A DNA stretch of 64,000 nt. Source: Aquarana catesbeiana (lineage: Eukaryota > Chordata > Amphibia > Anura > Ranidae). Under the pieces are notes generated by a model. That model did not search any database, was not told the DNA's origin, and saw only the letters and a list, made by a program, of their open reading frames with translations. Location of the stretch: assembly GCF_042186555.1 (NCBI RefSeq), contig NC_133329.1, forward strand, positions 76,958,557 through 77,022,556, read 5' to 3'. Both the position numbers and the translations under genes were made by a program. Of this stretch, positions 1 to 12,326 are shown piece by piece (the stretch's first letter is position 1; every line of letters begins with the position of its first letter).

Positions 1-372
1 CTACACTGTCCACTACACTATACTGACCACTATACTGTCCACTACACTAAACACCATACTAACCACTATACTACACTGACCTCCATACTAAACTACACTA
101 TACTGACCACTATGCTAACCACTATACTATACTACACTAACCACCATACTACACTGTCCACTACACTACACTGACCTCCATACTAAACTACACTATACTG
201 ACCACTATACTGACCACTATACTATACTATATTGACCACTATACTATACTACACTAACCACTATACTATACTACACTATACTGACCACCATACTACACTA
301 CCTCCCATACTGACCACTACACTACACTGACCTCCATACTAAACTACACTATACTAACCACTATACTATACT
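1..372. repeat. Minisatellite, CTACACTATACTGACCAC-type
   Basis: Degenerate tandem copies of CTACACTATACTGACCACTA and variants fill the left edge, so the array starts outside the window. The + strand has almost no G, a strong strand asymmetry. No coding potential is seen. A run of about 20 C residues follows at 401-420. Confidence 0.85.
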
Positions 373-546
373 ACACTGTCCTGCCTACAGTCTCTCTCGC
401 CCCCCCCCCCCCCCCCCCCCGGCCAGTAACAAGACTCTAACTCACCTTCCTATCCTGGCTGCATCGATCCGGAGGAGGAGGAGAACACAGCGGTGGCTCA
501 CATTCTTCTCTCCCCTGCGCTCTGGCTGCAGCCATGTTCAATGTCC

Positions 547-663
547 GGCGCCCTGTGATTGGGCGTATGGGGGGTCATGTGCGGAGGCGGGACTTCAGGA
601 GCGATCTAGGACAGGCCAGCCCTACGCCTCACATGACCCCCATACGCCCAATCACAGGGCGCC
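547..663. repeat. Hairpin: inverted repeat with CCAAT-type motif in both arms
   Basis: The arms at 547-588 and 626-663 are near-perfect reverse complements containing GTGATTGGGCG and CGCCCAATCAC. The loop is about 37 bases. The flanks are GC-rich. It could be a small MITE core or a fragment of a promoter-like repeat. The open frames over it are shadows of the palindrome. Confidence 0.7.
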
Positions 664-807
664 AGCCACTTAACATGGCGGCCGGGCCGGGGACACAGGA
701 TCGAGAAATTAGGAGGAGGCAGCCAGTGACACATACTGGCGCCCCCCTAAATGTCGCGTCCGGGGCCACGGCACCCCCTGCACCCCCCACACTACGCCAC
801 TGCCTGT

Positions 808-1022
808 ACTCCAATGGCCTCCACAGTCACCAGATCTCAATCCAATAGAGCACCTTTGGATGTGGTGGAACGCAATTGTGTGATGTTATCATGTCACTAT
901 GGACCAAAATCTGAGGAATGTTTCCAGCACCTTGTTGAATCTACGCTATGAAGAATGAAGGCAAAAGAAGGTCCAACCCGGTACTAGCATGATGTACCTA
1001 ATAAAGTGGCCGGTGAGTGTAT
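808..1022 (+). pseudogene. 3' end of a Tc1-like transposase and its terminal repeat
   Basis: The stretch TGGCCTCCACAGTCACCAGA onward reads as the WPPQSPDLNPIEHLW-type region that holds the last acidic residue of Tc1 DDE transposases. Here it is frame-disrupted and followed by about 30 further codons up to TGA near 951. It continues into a terminal repeat with TACCTAATAAAGTGGCCGGT at about 995-1014, a typical Tc1/mariner end. All upstream transposase sequence is missing: the left side joins unrelated GC-rich sequence near 808. It is a dead fragment. Confidence 0.7.
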
Positions 1023-1385
1023 GTGGGCATATTGCAGTATAACGTATGTTGAAGAGAATTGATTATCATACATTTTATGGGACATACAGCACTAATATTA
1101 AGATCAATCACATATTTCTGTCTTTTGATAACTTTATACAAACTAATACATTGTACAAACATTTGCATCATGCAAATGAATACTTTGTATAGACACATTG
1201 TACAAATGAATACATCAGACATCCTGATACATTGTACATGTTGATCTAGTATATGCCTGATCCATCATACAAATGAATACTATTTACATCACACTAAATG
1301 AATAATATTATAGTAGTAATATATCACTAATAACAGCACAATGTGCAGAATTCAGGCAACCGATCGCTCCACAATGTGACTGCAT
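1023..1385. other. AT-rich spacer with TGTACAAATGAATAC repeats
   Basis: Several copies of a TTGTACAAATGAATAC-like motif lie at about 1150-1285. No gene or complete element is recognised. The short open frames on both strands have no family resemblance. Confidence 0.5.
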
Positions 1386-1570
1386 ACAAGTTACAAAGAA
1401 AATGAAGGGTCTATCATTTTTATCATAGGTGTATTTTAAATGATAGAGACATAATATCAACCAAAAATCCAGAAAAAACACATGATATAAATGTTATAAA
1501 TTGAGTTGCAGGTCAGCGAGTAAAATAAGTATTTGATCCCCAACCAACCAACAACAATTCTGGCTCCCAC

Positions 1571-1741
1571 TAGAGTTGCCACCTCATCTCATTTAAACCT
1601 GAACACATACGAATTACAAAGGTTCTGAGGCTAATTAAATGCAGATAAGGCACCAAGTGAGTTTAATTACCACCTTAATCAGCCACAGAACCTGTGTAAT
1701 TAATATGTGTTTGGGTTTAAAGGGATGAGGTGGCAGCCATA
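1571..1741. mobile_element. hAT MITE (TAGAGTTGCCACC family), copy 1
   Basis: The terminal inverted repeats are TAGAGTTGCCACCTCATC and, inverted, TATGGCTGCCACCTCATC. The flanks are an exact 8-bp target duplication, GCTCCCAC, at 1563-1570 and 1742-1749, which is diagnostic of the hAT superfamily. The body is nearly palindromic and has no coding capacity. It lies in the 5' untranslated part of the Tc1 element. Confidence 0.88.
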
Positions 1742-2243
1742 GCTCCCACAGAATGGCTACAGTAGGTGCTAATGTGGTACACAGATTAGTCCTGTCACTT
1801 TAAGAAGGTGCTCCTAATGACAACTCGTTATATGTATAAAAGTCACCTGTCCACAGAATCTCTTTCTTCCATTCAAACCTCACCATTATGGCAAGACCAA
1901 AGAGCTGTCAAAGGACATTAGGGACAAGATTGTAGACCTGCACAAGGCTGGAATGGGCTACAAGACCATCAGCAAGAAGCTTGGTGAGAAGGAGACAACT
2001 GTTGGAGCGATTATTTGCAAATGGAAGAAATACAAAATAACCATCAATCGCCCTCCGTCTGGAGCTGTATGCAGATTTTGCCTTATGGGGTAAGGATGAT
2101 CATGAGAAAAGTGAGGGATCAGCCCAGAACTACACAGGAGGAGCTTGTGAATGATCTCAAGGCAGTTGGGACCACAGTCACCAAACAAGTCATTGGTAAC
2201 ACAATACACCGTCATGGATTGAAAACCTGCAGTGCCCGCAAGG

Positions 2244-2426
2244 TATGGTTGCCACCTCATCCCTTTAAACCCGAACACATATTAACTACACAGGTTCTGT
2301 GGCTAATTAAGGTGGTAATTAAACTCACTTGGTGCCTTATCTGCTTTTAATTAGCCTCAGAACCTTTGTAATTTAAAGGTTCTGAGTTTAAAGGGTTCAG
2401 GTTAAAGGGATGAGATGGCAACTCTA
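2244..2426. mobile_element. hAT MITE (TAGAGTTGCCACC family), copy 2
   Basis: The ends are TATGGTTGCCACCTCATCCC and, inverted, TAGAGTTGCCATCTCATCCC. An exact 8-bp target duplication, CCGCAAGG, lies at 2236-2243 and 2427-2434. The body matches copy 1 (AACACATA, AGGTTCTG, ATTAAGGTGGTAATTAAA). It interrupts transposase coding sequence after the HRHGLKT segment. Confidence 0.9.
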
Positions 2427-2532
2427 CCGCAAGGTTCCCCTCCTCAAGAAGGCACATGTACAGACCCATCTGGAGTTTGCCAATGAACATCTAAATGATT
2501 CAGAGGATTGGGAGAAAGTGTTGAGGTCAGAG

Positions 2533-4219
2533 CAGTGCTGTATTTAGGCCTAGGCCAACAAGGCCCAGGCCTAGGGCGGCACTTTGCGGGGGGGGCGGCG
2601 AAACAGCCGCCCCCCCCCACCCGCCTCCCGTATCCCGCGGCCTTCTCCCGCACAAATGCAGGTTTGCTGTGGTGTGATGGCGTGCTTGGCCGTGGGGGAA
2701 GCTGCTCGCGTCCCCATAAGCGGCCGGTGTCTGGCTGCATGTAATTCGTACGGGTGGGGGCGGAGCCTAAAGCTCCGCCCTCTACCCTCCTCCATTCGGC
2801 CCTCTTTTGCTCCGCTCGTCTCCCCAGCCAGGGGCGGGGTCTGTCTGATGACAGGACGAGGAGGAGGAGAGAGAGAGAAGCACGGAGGGGAACCCCCTAC
2901 CCTCTAGCCAGGACAGCAGGTAAAGTAAAGTACATTTCTATTACTCTTCTATTTAGCACATGCATGGGATCACTTTATTGCAGCTAATCTGTGCTCAATA
3001 TGGAAATGAATTTACAGATCATGATGCTGCAATAAAGTGATCCTTTGCCTTTGCTACAAACTCATTAAATACTCCACCTTCAGTGAAAGTTCATGTACTG
3101 CAAACTTTGCAGTACATGAACTTTCACTAAGATCCCTTTCACACTGGGTGTTGGTGCCATCGCTGTTAAAACGCCGATATTTTTATCAGCGATCTACCGT
3201 CATTTTTGCAGGGGATTTTGGCCGTTAGCAGTGCGCTTTTAACTCCCGCTAGCGGCCAAAAAAAGGGTTAAAACGACCCACAGCGCCGCTTTGCTGGCCG
3301 ATTTAACCCCTTTTCAGCTGCTAGCGAGGGTTAAAACTGCCCCGCTATCGGCTGAATAGCACCGCTAAAACGACGGTAAAGCTGTGCTAAAAATAGCGCC
3401 ACTTTACCGATGACGCCCGGGTGCTTTCAGTGTTAAAGGGCTCTAAAGAGGTTAAGGCTGCACTGATTGCCACTGATTAGGCGGCACTCTTAAGCTGCAC
3501 TGATTTGCTACAGTGATGGCCACTGATAACCTGCACTGATGAGGCTGCATTGACAGGCACTGATGAGGCTGCATTGACGGGTACTGTTGAAGCTGCGCTG
3601 ATGGGCACTGGTGAGGCTGTGCTGATGTGTACTGGCGAGACTGCCCTGATGGGCACTGGTGAGGCTGCATTGATGGGCACCGGTGAGGCTGCATTGATGG
3701 GCACCGGTGAGGCTGCGCTGATGGGCACCGGTGAGACTGCATTGGTGGGCACTGGTGAGGCTGCATTGGTGGGCACTGGTGAGGCTGCATTGATGGGCAC
3801 TGGTGAGGCTGCATTGATGGGCACTGGTGAGGCTGCATTGATGGGCACCGGTGAGGCTGCATTGATGGGCACCGGTGAGGCTGCATTGATGGGCACGGTG
3901 AGGCTGCATTGATGGGCACCGGTGAGGCTGCATTGATGGGCACCGGTGAGGCTGCATTGATGGGCACCGATGAGGCTGCATTGAAGGGCAGTGATGAGGC
4001 TACACTTGGTACCCACTTTTAATGTAGAGAGAGGAAGAGGTGGAGCTCTAAGATGAAAAGATGGAGCCTAAAATGGAAAGGTATGTGGTTTACGGATGAC
4101 AGGGCGGGACTTAAACTCAAAGGGGTGTGGCCTTGACAAGAAGGGGCGGGTCATATTTAAATTAGGGGTGCATGGGTTTAGTCAGGCCTAGGGCAGCACA
4201 AAACTTAAATACACCACTG
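2533..4219. mobile_element. Non-autonomous hAT element, 1.7 kb, with an internal minisatellite
   Basis: The ends are CAGTGCTGTATTTAGGCC and, inverted, CAGTGGTGTATTTAAG, with GGCCTAGG-type subterminal motifs on both sides. An exact 8-bp target duplication, GGTCAGAG, at 2525-2532 and 4220-4227 assigns it to hAT. Inside lie a GC-rich region, an inverted TTCATGTACTGCAAA pair (about 3090-3125), a nested fold-back with CCCTTTCACACTG-like ends (about 3132-3440), and the 24-bp array at 3540-3990. No transposase remains. Confidence 0.88.
3540..3990. repeat. 24-bp minisatellite (GATGGGCACCGGTGAGGCTG CATT unit)
   Basis: About 18 copies of a 24-bp unit lie here. Because 24 is divisible by three, open frames persist on both strands, but they are tandem-repeat artefacts. 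The reverse complement of the unit (GCAGCCTCACCGGTGCCCAT) closely resembles arrays at 8240-8870, 20050-20160, 48960-49250 and 52760-53190, which lie in other elements. Confidence 0.9.
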
Positions 4220-4570
4220 GGTCAGAGGAGACCAAAATTGAGCTCATTGAGCTCTTTGGCATTAACTCGACTTGCCATGTTTGGAGGAAGAAAAATGCTG
4301 ACTATGACCCTAAGAACACCATCCCTACAGTCAAGCACAGAGGTGGAAACATATTATGCTTTGTGGCTGTTACTCTGCTAAAGGTTACAGGTCGACTTTG
4401 CCGCATTGAGGGGCCAATTGTAAAATCTTGGATGAGAACCTTCTTCCCTCAGGCAGAACACTAAAGATAGGTGGTGGATGGGTCTTCCAGCATGACAATG
4501 ACCCAAAACATACCGCCGAGGCAACAAAGGAGTGGCTCAAGAAGAAGCACATTAAGGTCATGGAGTGGTC

Positions 4571-4810
4571 TACAGGAACATAAAACAAGCCACTGCTCCA
4601 GGTAAGTATTGTAATCCACAAGGGTGGTTGGACTGGGTGCGGCCCCAACCCGCGTCTGTGAGCATTGGATCATAAAAGAAGAAATTGGCTGCACACCTTT
4701 TGCCAAATCCAACAAATGTATTGAATACGTGATGGACTACCACCAGGACAGGGACACAGACAAGGATGGAGGTGAGGTGTTTCACACTAACATCTTTTTT
4801 GATCCCATGG
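4571..4810. other. Insertion of unknown origin inside the Tc1 transposase
   Basis: About 240 bp separate the HIKVMEW block from the WPSQSPDINPIE block, which are adjacent in intact Tc1 transposases. Similar words flank it (CATGGAGTGG at about 4559 and CATGGAATGG at about 4806), but a clean target duplication could not be defined. The inserted sequence includes GTGCGGCCCCAACCCGCGTC and is not assigned to a family. Confidence 0.5.
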
Positions 4811-5122
4811 AATGGCCTAGTCAGTCTCCAGACATTAATCCTATAGAAAATGTATGGAGAGAGCTGAGACTTTGAGCTCCCAAGACAGCCAAGAAACCTT
4901 AAGGATTTTGTAAAGAAGAGTGGACCAAAATCCCTCCTGAGATGTGTGCAAACCTGGTCACCAACTACAAGAAACGTCTGACCTCTGTGCTTGCCAACAA
5001 AGGTTTCTCCACCAACTACTAAGTCATGTTTTGCTTGGGGATCAAATACTTATTTTACTCACTGAACTGCAACTCAATTTATAACATTTGTATCATGTTT
5101 TTTTTGTGGATTTTTGGTTTAA

Positions 5123-6293
<1,171 letters not shown>

Positions 6294-6395
6294 TTAAAAT
6301 ACACCTATGATAAAAATGATAGACCCTTCATTTCTTTGTAAGTGGGCAAACATACAAAATCTGTAGGGGATCAAGTCATTCTTGTCCCCACTGTA

Positions 6396-7310
6396 TATAG
6401 CAATTGTTAGTGATTACTCGTGGGGCGATCATGGGTGAAGCCAAAAATCGCCCACGTGTGCCCAGCTTTAGATTGCACATTACTCTGTGTGTGAATAAGC
6501 CCCACTGCGTCCTTTTTGTGTGCCTCTCCATAGGGAGACATTTCTTCCATTTGTATACTGACCAATCGCTAACAAAAATCGCTGAACGCCAAGATAAATC
6601 TCGGTGTGCTTTGTGTATTTCTTCCAGGTCTGTGCAGTAATCCAGTGTAATAAAGACCGCTCACTGCTGCCCTCTCTCCTTGTGCAGGGGGACCGGTCTT
6701 GTCTCCACCCCCTCCTGTCGTTTTCTGCAAGCAGCCTGTAGTGGGTGTGGCCTGATAGGTCCCTCCCACAGCTCTCCTCTTTGCACAGGCTACATACAGC
6801 GCAGTGATGATGTCACCGCTGCTTTTACAAGGTAATAACTGGGTTTGTAAAGGAATTTGGTGCGCCCAGAGCGGATTTCTATCCTTTGTGGCCCAGGAAT
6901 AGATCATATAAATGATGGTTTTTGTGCCCAGCTTTCCCCTTTCAGATCAGAGAAGACACAGTGTGGATGATTGATGACAGATATGAGGTCATATCACTCT
7001 GGACGAGGCCCCGCTGCTTGTAAAATGCCTATTAAAACACTCCAAGATTTACGGCTGTCACAGATACCTGGTGGTTAGAATTAATGGGACGTATACCCAC
7101 CTCCCTGCCCCCGCTCAGGATAATTACTGCTTCCTAATGTGCAGATAATAATTGGATCCTAATTCCCTTAATGGCCTATAAATGACTAAGGGGCCGCTCC
7201 GGAACGTTTCAAATTTTAGGACAGGAAGGAAGACAGATGCACACCTTCCCCTCTAATGTATATCTAAAGCAAAGAACTTTTTTTTTCTACCGACCTGTGT
7301 CCCATTGGAG
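6396..7310. other. Unique-looking spacer, no gene recognised
   Basis: No transposon ends or tandem repeats were recognised. The part at about 6930-7200 has balanced composition and homeodomain-like ATTA/TAAT cores (GGATAATTACTGC, AGATAATAATTGGATCC). It looks like single-copy, possibly conserved non-coding DNA. This is an impression from composition only. Confidence 0.35.
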
Positions 7311-7319
7311 AGAAAATCC

Positions 7320-7880
7320 TTACTTCCTGTCCTATAGACACAACAGGAAGTGAGAGCTCAAGCTGACCTCCAGCCCCCCTTTCAGTCTTGCACAGTTGTA
7401 CCGGCTCCTCTCCTGTTACTAACTCTGATTTCACAGCACACTGTGAGCTTCTCACAATGTGCATTAGAAGCTGCAGCAGACACAGTCCACCTCATTTCCT
7501 GGCTGGAGGATGTCCGGCATCATCTAGATCTTTTCTCCCCAGCCTGACTATCCCTGGCCTGCCCCTTTAATCCACTGGATTTCTGTTCTTTCAATCATGG
7601 AGGCTCAGAATCACACGCGGCCTGCCTAGAAACGTCCGCTTCTCTAGACTGACATCCACCCACCAAGGCATTTTTTTATATCTGCATAACTCCTCCCACT
7701 GCTTGCATCAGGGCTGAAGTCTCATGGTAGGAGTATTAAGGCAGGGGGCTGTGATTTTTTTTTTTTTTTTCTCAAGAAGATATGTACATCACCCTGCTGA
7801 CTCCTCCCACCAGCCATGATCTGCCCGCGTTGCAAACAGAAGCACAGAGACCCAGTGATGAAATCACTTACGGTATGAAC
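7320..7880 (+). repeat. Dispersed repeat A, copy 1
   Basis: The segment carries TTCAGTCTTGCACAGTTGTA (about 7380), CTGATTTCACAGCACACTGT, CTCACAATGTGCATTAGAAG, ATTTCCTGGCTGGAGGA and AGCACAGAGACCCAGTGATG. The same words recur in order at 53925-54410, and partly inverted at 31265-31425. It is therefore an interspersed family of at least 500 bp. No ends or coding capacity were identified and the class is unknown. Confidence 0.8.
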
Positions 7881-7969
7881 ATGGAAAGTTATTTTTATTG
7901 AAAATGTTATTAGCGTGTTGATGAGAGAGGAGGGAGGAATCAAAATATAAGCAGATTAAACTTCTGGGA

Positions 7970-8235
7970 GGGCATCTTTTGACATCCATCCAGAACGGTG
8001 CCCCCCTCCCCCCCCCCCCCCTGCACCAGCGGTGCGCACTCGATGTCCTTCAGACACAACTGATCACAGATCAGGGTAAAGAGCCAATCACAGCTGATCA
8101 TGATGTAAACACACTTGCCGGTTATCGGCATTCCTTTCATCACGCTGTCACAGCACGAGGAGAGGAGAGAGCAGGTAACCGGCAAGTGTGAAAGGAGACA
8201 TCTACACTGATAATCAGTGTCCTGATTGTAAGTGC
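7970..8235. repeat. Remnant related to the TTAA element family (leader of the minisatellite type)
   Basis: CTGATCACAGATCAG, CAGCTGATCATGATGTAAAC and the following array of CAGTGCC words parallel the layout of the element at 52453-53362 (GATCACAGATCAGAGG, ACAGCTGATCACGTGATGTA, then an array). Neither terminal TTAA/CCACTT end is seen, so this is a decayed copy. A C-run lies at about 8004-8022. Confidence 0.5.
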
Positions 8236-8872
8236 AGCCCCAACTATGCCCATCAGTGCTGCCAAACAGTGCCTCCTCATTAGTGTTGCCTAGCAGTGCC
8301 CTTCAGTACTGCCTATTAGTGCCATCAGTGCTGCATATTAGTGCAGCCTCATCAGAACTGCCTATCAGTGTCACCTCATCAGTGCCGCCTATTAGTGCCC
8401 ATCAGTGCCACATATTAGTGCAGCCTATCAGTGCCCTTTAGTGCCGCATATTAGTGCAGCCTCATCAGTGCAGCCTATTAGTGCCCATCAGTACTGCCTA
8501 TCAGTGTCGCCTCATCAGTGCCCATCAGTGCTGCCTATTAGTGCCCATTAGTGCCGCATATTACTGCAGCCTCATCAGTGCAGCCTATCAGTGCCCTTTA
8601 AAGTCACATGTTAGTGCAGCCTCATCAGTGCAGCCTATTAGTGCCCATCAGTACTACCTATCTGTGCCACCTCATCAGTGTAGCCCATCAGTGCTGCCTA
8701 TTAGTGCCCATCAGTGCCGCCTCTCAGTGCCCATTAGTGCCACATATTAATGCAACCTCATCAGTGCCACCTAACAGTGCCCATTAGTGTAGGCTCATCA
8801 GTGCAGCCTATCAGTGCCCATCAGTACTACCTATTAGTGCCGCCTCATCAGTGCCCCCTCATTAGCGCACTC
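8236..8872. repeat. Degenerate minisatellite, GCCCATCAGTGCTGCCTATT type
   Basis: Irregular copies of CAGTGCAGCCTCATCAGTGC and GCCCATCAGTACTGCCTATT run through the interval. The open frames of about 60-100 aa are artefacts of the repeat. The words match the reverse complement of the 24-bp array in the hAT element. Confidence 0.85.
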
Positions 8873-8902
8873 AGTGATGGAGAAAAATAACCTGTTTAGA
8901 AA

Positions 8903-9330
8903 ATGTTGGGGCACAATTCCTCCCAATGATGGGGCACAATTCCTCCCAATGAAACCAACAATGGGGCACAATTCCTTCCAATGAAACCAATGATGGGGCA
9001 CAATTCCTCCCAATGAAGCAAACGATGGGGCACAATTCCTCCCAATGAAACCAACAATGGGGCACAATTCCTCCCAATGAAACCAATGATGTGGCACAAT
9101 TCCTCCCAATGAAGCCAACGATGGGGCACAATTCCGCCCAATGAAACCAACAATGGGGCACAATTCCTCCCAATGAAGCCAACGATGGGGCACAATTCCT
9201 CCCAATGAAGCCAACAATGGGGCACAATTCCTCCCAATGAAACCAACAATAGGGCACAATTCCTCCCAATGAAACCAACAATGGGGCACAATTACTCCCA
9301 ATGAAACAAACGATGGGGCATTATTTTTTC
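8903..9330. repeat. 32-bp minisatellite (CAATTCCTCCCAATGAAACC unit)
   Basis: About 13 copies of a 32-bp unit containing CAATTCCTCCCAATGAAACC followed by AACAATGGGGCA. Open frames cross it on the minus strand in several phases because the unit lacks stops; they are not genes. Confidence 0.93.
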
Positions 9331-10566
9331 CCACTGAAGTCGGGACCTTTTCTACTCCCAATAGCCACAGTTCGGCCTCCCTAAATTCTGAAGGACGGTC
9401 AACTGGCCCTTTGTTTAGAAGGTTTGGAGACCCCTGTCCTAGACCATAGAGATGATCGGGGACATTCCGGCCCCTGATCACCTCTATTGTTACCAGCAGG
9501 AACTGGCGGATCAGATCCTGGGCTTTCCGGTGGGATGGAAGAATTTGGAAAACAAGAAAAGCCTGAGTGGGGAGAGGGGGGGGAGACCCCTCCAGCCACT
9601 TGTAAAAGCTATCCAGCAGCTAATTAGTCACTAGGATTGCTTTTGCAGCGTAGGGCATTTGCCAGCTAAAAAATGATACCGAGGTTATAGCTGACAGTTG
9701 CAGACATGGCCCCAGTATAACTACTTGAACACCATGATGTACGTGACTGTGAGGCAAGTGGCTAAAGACCGGTGACAGTGGTCACATGGTTGTCAATCCT
9801 TCCTGCTCCCTGGATGTTCAGAACTGTTTAAAGGGATACCAGGGAGGAGGGGAAGGGGTTTAATAAAAACATGGTGATTGGTTATGAACACAGTGCTTTA
9901 ACCAACTAAATGTAGGACTCATTCTGGGCCAGTTCACACTTAAAGGGCGCATCTGTGCGCGGTTCGTTTTTGACAGTTTATTAATTTAAAATCATGCCAC
10001 ACCAAACCGCTGGTGGCTGTGAACACTCTTGCATTTGCAAGATGTGTGGGGGTGCCATTAAGAATTCATGGCACCCATTCTCCTCTGCAGATAGCAGTGT
10101 GTTCCCGTGTGATGCAAAAAAAGCGCACACTTCTATGCCCTTTCCTGTGAATTGGTCATCACGCGGGCATACGTAAACACCAGGTGAACATAACGTGAGT
10201 TACTAGCTGCGGCCAGCAGTGTACATCCTTTACATATCAACGACTGCCGTCACCACTGTTCGCATGTAACTTCTCGCTCGGTTAGGGCCTCTGACAGGCA
10301 ATTTTTGCAACTGGCCCCCGACCAGCCTTGACTTGCATCTCTAGCCACATACAAACTGGCTGTTTATCGCGTGTGCATGCAGCTATAGCGCACAGTGGAT
10401 CCAGATCTGAATGCAGCAGTCTATTCGCCCGTCTAAATGGACACCTGAGGTTTAAATCCACTTTAAATATCAAGATGGGAATCAATAGACAGAGGTAACG
10501 CAATGAGCCCCTTTAATTTAAAGGGTTCCATGGCTGGTGGGGGTTGGGCCTAGCTTTGGCATCAAA
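9331..10566. other. Spacer without recognised gene
   Basis: The sequence is mixed and of moderate GC. CAGTTCACACTTAAAGGGCG at about 9930 hints at a decayed fold-back element of the CACACT type, but no partner end was found. The short open frames have no recognisable motifs. Confidence 0.35.
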
Positions 10567-11095
10567 CAAGTGTAGCGTCCTTTAGGTAGGTAGGTGCTAG
10601 ATAGGTGTGGTTAGGATAGGTAAATTTAGGTGAATTTAGGCAGGCCTGGCTGGTGGCCAGGCCTGTTTGTTTTGATCTAATCTGGGCTGAAAGTGGCTCA
10701 GGGTAGTGCTGGGGTCACTCACAGGTGGCATCACTGGGACCTCCTACTTCTTTCTAGAATGTTCCATTGTTTTCTAAAAAGAGAGGCTGGAGTGGAGGTG
10801 GAGCCACCTGGGGTATTCTAAGGAGCACTGACCAATACCCAGGATCAGTTTAGCTGGGGAGGAGTTGTTCGGGTTGGAAGCTGGAGATGGTGTGTTAGGC
10901 TGTCGGGGCCCTTAAGGGAGCTTCCCAGTCCGGGGGGGGTGACCTTGGGCGTGGACGGGACCCTCCTACAACACGCAGAGATGTCCTGGCCAAGAGGAGC
11001 AAGGAGAGTACACTCGGAGAGAGCACTGCCGGGCAAGTCTCCAGGGAGGAACAACAGGTTGCAGCCAGGAGGGCTGGTGAGTGAAGCACAGTGGA

Positions 11096-11365
11096 GGGGA
11101 CTGGGGAGACATGCCTGAGAGGACTGATAGAGAGCAGCCTGAGATGGGTGTAGAACCAGAAGAGAGGACTAGGGAGACATGCCTGAGAGGACTGATAGAG
11201 AGCAGCCTGAGATGGGTGTAGAACCAGAAGAGAGGACTAGGGAGACATGCCTGAGAGGACTGATAGAGAGCAGCCTGAGATGGGTGTAGAACCAGAAGAG
11301 AGGACTAGGGAGACATGCCTGAGAGGTCTGATAGAGAGCAGTCTGAGATGGGTGTAGAACCAGAA
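11096..11365. repeat. 68-bp minisatellite inside solo LTR
   Basis: About four copies of a 68-bp unit containing GGGAGACATGCCTGAGAGGA and GAGATGGGTGTAGAACCAGA. The sister LTR has a single diverged version of this motif but a different, much larger array, so the two LTRs expanded different internal segments. Confidence 0.9.
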
Positions 11366-11369
11366 GAAA

Positions 11370-11655
11370 AGATAAGATGCATAGGTGTGCGCAGCCTAAT
11401 GCATTAGGGTGTGCACCCTTAAGCTCAAACACAGATGCATGTGTATGTATCTACATATATATGACCCCAGCACATTGATCTCCCTGCTGGCACAGTGAAA
11501 GAGTAAAGGATAAACACTTCTCTTATGAAAGAGCCGGTAAGAGGGAGATCTTTCCCATGATCTTGTTGCTACACAGAACAATAACACTAATGCGCATGGG
11601 GGGATTAAGGTGTGCCTGGGCACACCGGCACACCCTGTGCGCACGCCTATGCTGA
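11370..11655. mobile_element. MITE-like element with GCATAGGTGTGCGC ends
   Basis: GCATAGGTGTGCGCAGCC at about 11379 is answered by the inverted GTGCGCACGCCTATGC near 11638-11653, with a second inner pair of TGTGCACCC-like words. It interrupts the GAGATGGGTG repeat of the host LTR, which resumes directly after it. No target duplication could be fixed and the superfamily is unknown. Confidence 0.6.
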
Positions 11656-12124
11656 GATGGGTGCACAACCAGGTGAGAGAACTGTGGAAATATGGGCAAT
11701 GGAAAGAGGCAGCTGCAGCCATGAGGGCTGGCAGGTCCTGAAGTTGTGGTACTGGGCTCAGTAGCCAAATGGACAGCTAGCTCTAAAAGACTATCATATT
11801 TTTGTCACTACAAGGGGCCCGCGCTCCCAGCCTGCAAAAGGACACCTACCTTAGGCCTGGTTGAGTCAGTTCCAGCCTACATTAGTGCTAGCTGGTCCTG
11901 GAAGATTAAGCCAGTAAAGCGCTGGAGGTATTGAGGAGGAATAGTCTGCAAGCGTTGTGCTGGAGTGAAGATTGGAGTGTATGTACAGAGAGTACCGGTA
12001 TATATAGTTGGTACCATGTAAATTTTATACAATCAAGTGGGCATACCATATACCCTTACCCCATCCAAGTTAATTCCCCTCAACAAAAATACAAAACAAA
12101 GTGCATGGACTGTTTTCTGTCTAA

Positions 12125-12239
12125 TGCCCTGTACACACGGTCGGATTTTCCGACGGAAAAAGTGCGATCGGATTGTGTTGTCGGATTGTGTTGTCCGATG
12201 GATTTTGTTGTCGGAATGTCCGATCGTGTGTACAGGGCA
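12125..12239. mobile_element. Harbinger MITE, 115 bp
   Basis: The ends are TGCCCTGTACACACGGTCGG and the inverted CCGATCGTGTGTACAGGGCA. The 3-bp target duplication TAA lies at 12122-12124 and 12240-12242. A TWA target and these termini fit the PIF/Harbinger superfamily. The element is nearly a perfect palindrome and is inserted in the 3' part of solo LTR copy 1. Confidence 0.88.
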
Positions 12240-12326
12240 TAAGAGTGACTGGAAATCGTGTGCCTGGCTGTGCAGGGTGACAAGTGGACTAACACACTCA
12301 GCAGCCCTCACGAGGGTACCGCTACA

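Larger units (their letters stand above)
1888..5022 (+). pseudogene. Tc1-like transposase, interrupted and frameshifted
   Basis: The relic starts at ATG 1888, and a one-base loss breaks the frame within the first codons. Recognisable blocks include the N-terminal helix-turn-helix region (KIVDLHKAGMGYKTISKKLG, about 1930-1990), a HRHGLKT segment (about 2211), FQHDNDPKHTAEATKEWL (about 4486-4540) with the second catalytic Asp, and WPSQSPDINPIENVW (about 4811-4855) with the final Glu. The stop is TAA at 5020. Three hAT insertions and one unassigned insertion split it, so it cannot make protein. The family encodes a cut-and-paste transposase of about 340 aa. It sits between the Tc1 terminal repeats as expected. 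Confidence 0.85.
10571..12326 (+). mobile_element. Solo LTR, family L1 (TGTAGC...GCTACA), copy 1
   Basis: It starts TGTAGCGTCCTTTAGG and ends GAGGGTACCGCTACA, giving TG...CA with short inverted ends. A 4-bp duplication, CAAG, flanks it (10567-10570 and 12327-12330). Its opening (GAATTTAGGCAGGCCTGGCT, GGCTGAAAGTGGCTCAGGG) and its end match the copy at 26361-28588. No internal retroviral-like region exists, so it is a solo LTR left by recombination, or less likely a non-autonomous element with LTR-like ends. It carries a 68-bp array, a MITE at about 11370-11655 and a Harbinger MITE at 12125-12239. Confidence 0.7.

Noticed and set aside
8834..9481. 215-codon minus-strand frame
   Set aside because: It is the product of the 32-bp array; neighbouring phases are open too.
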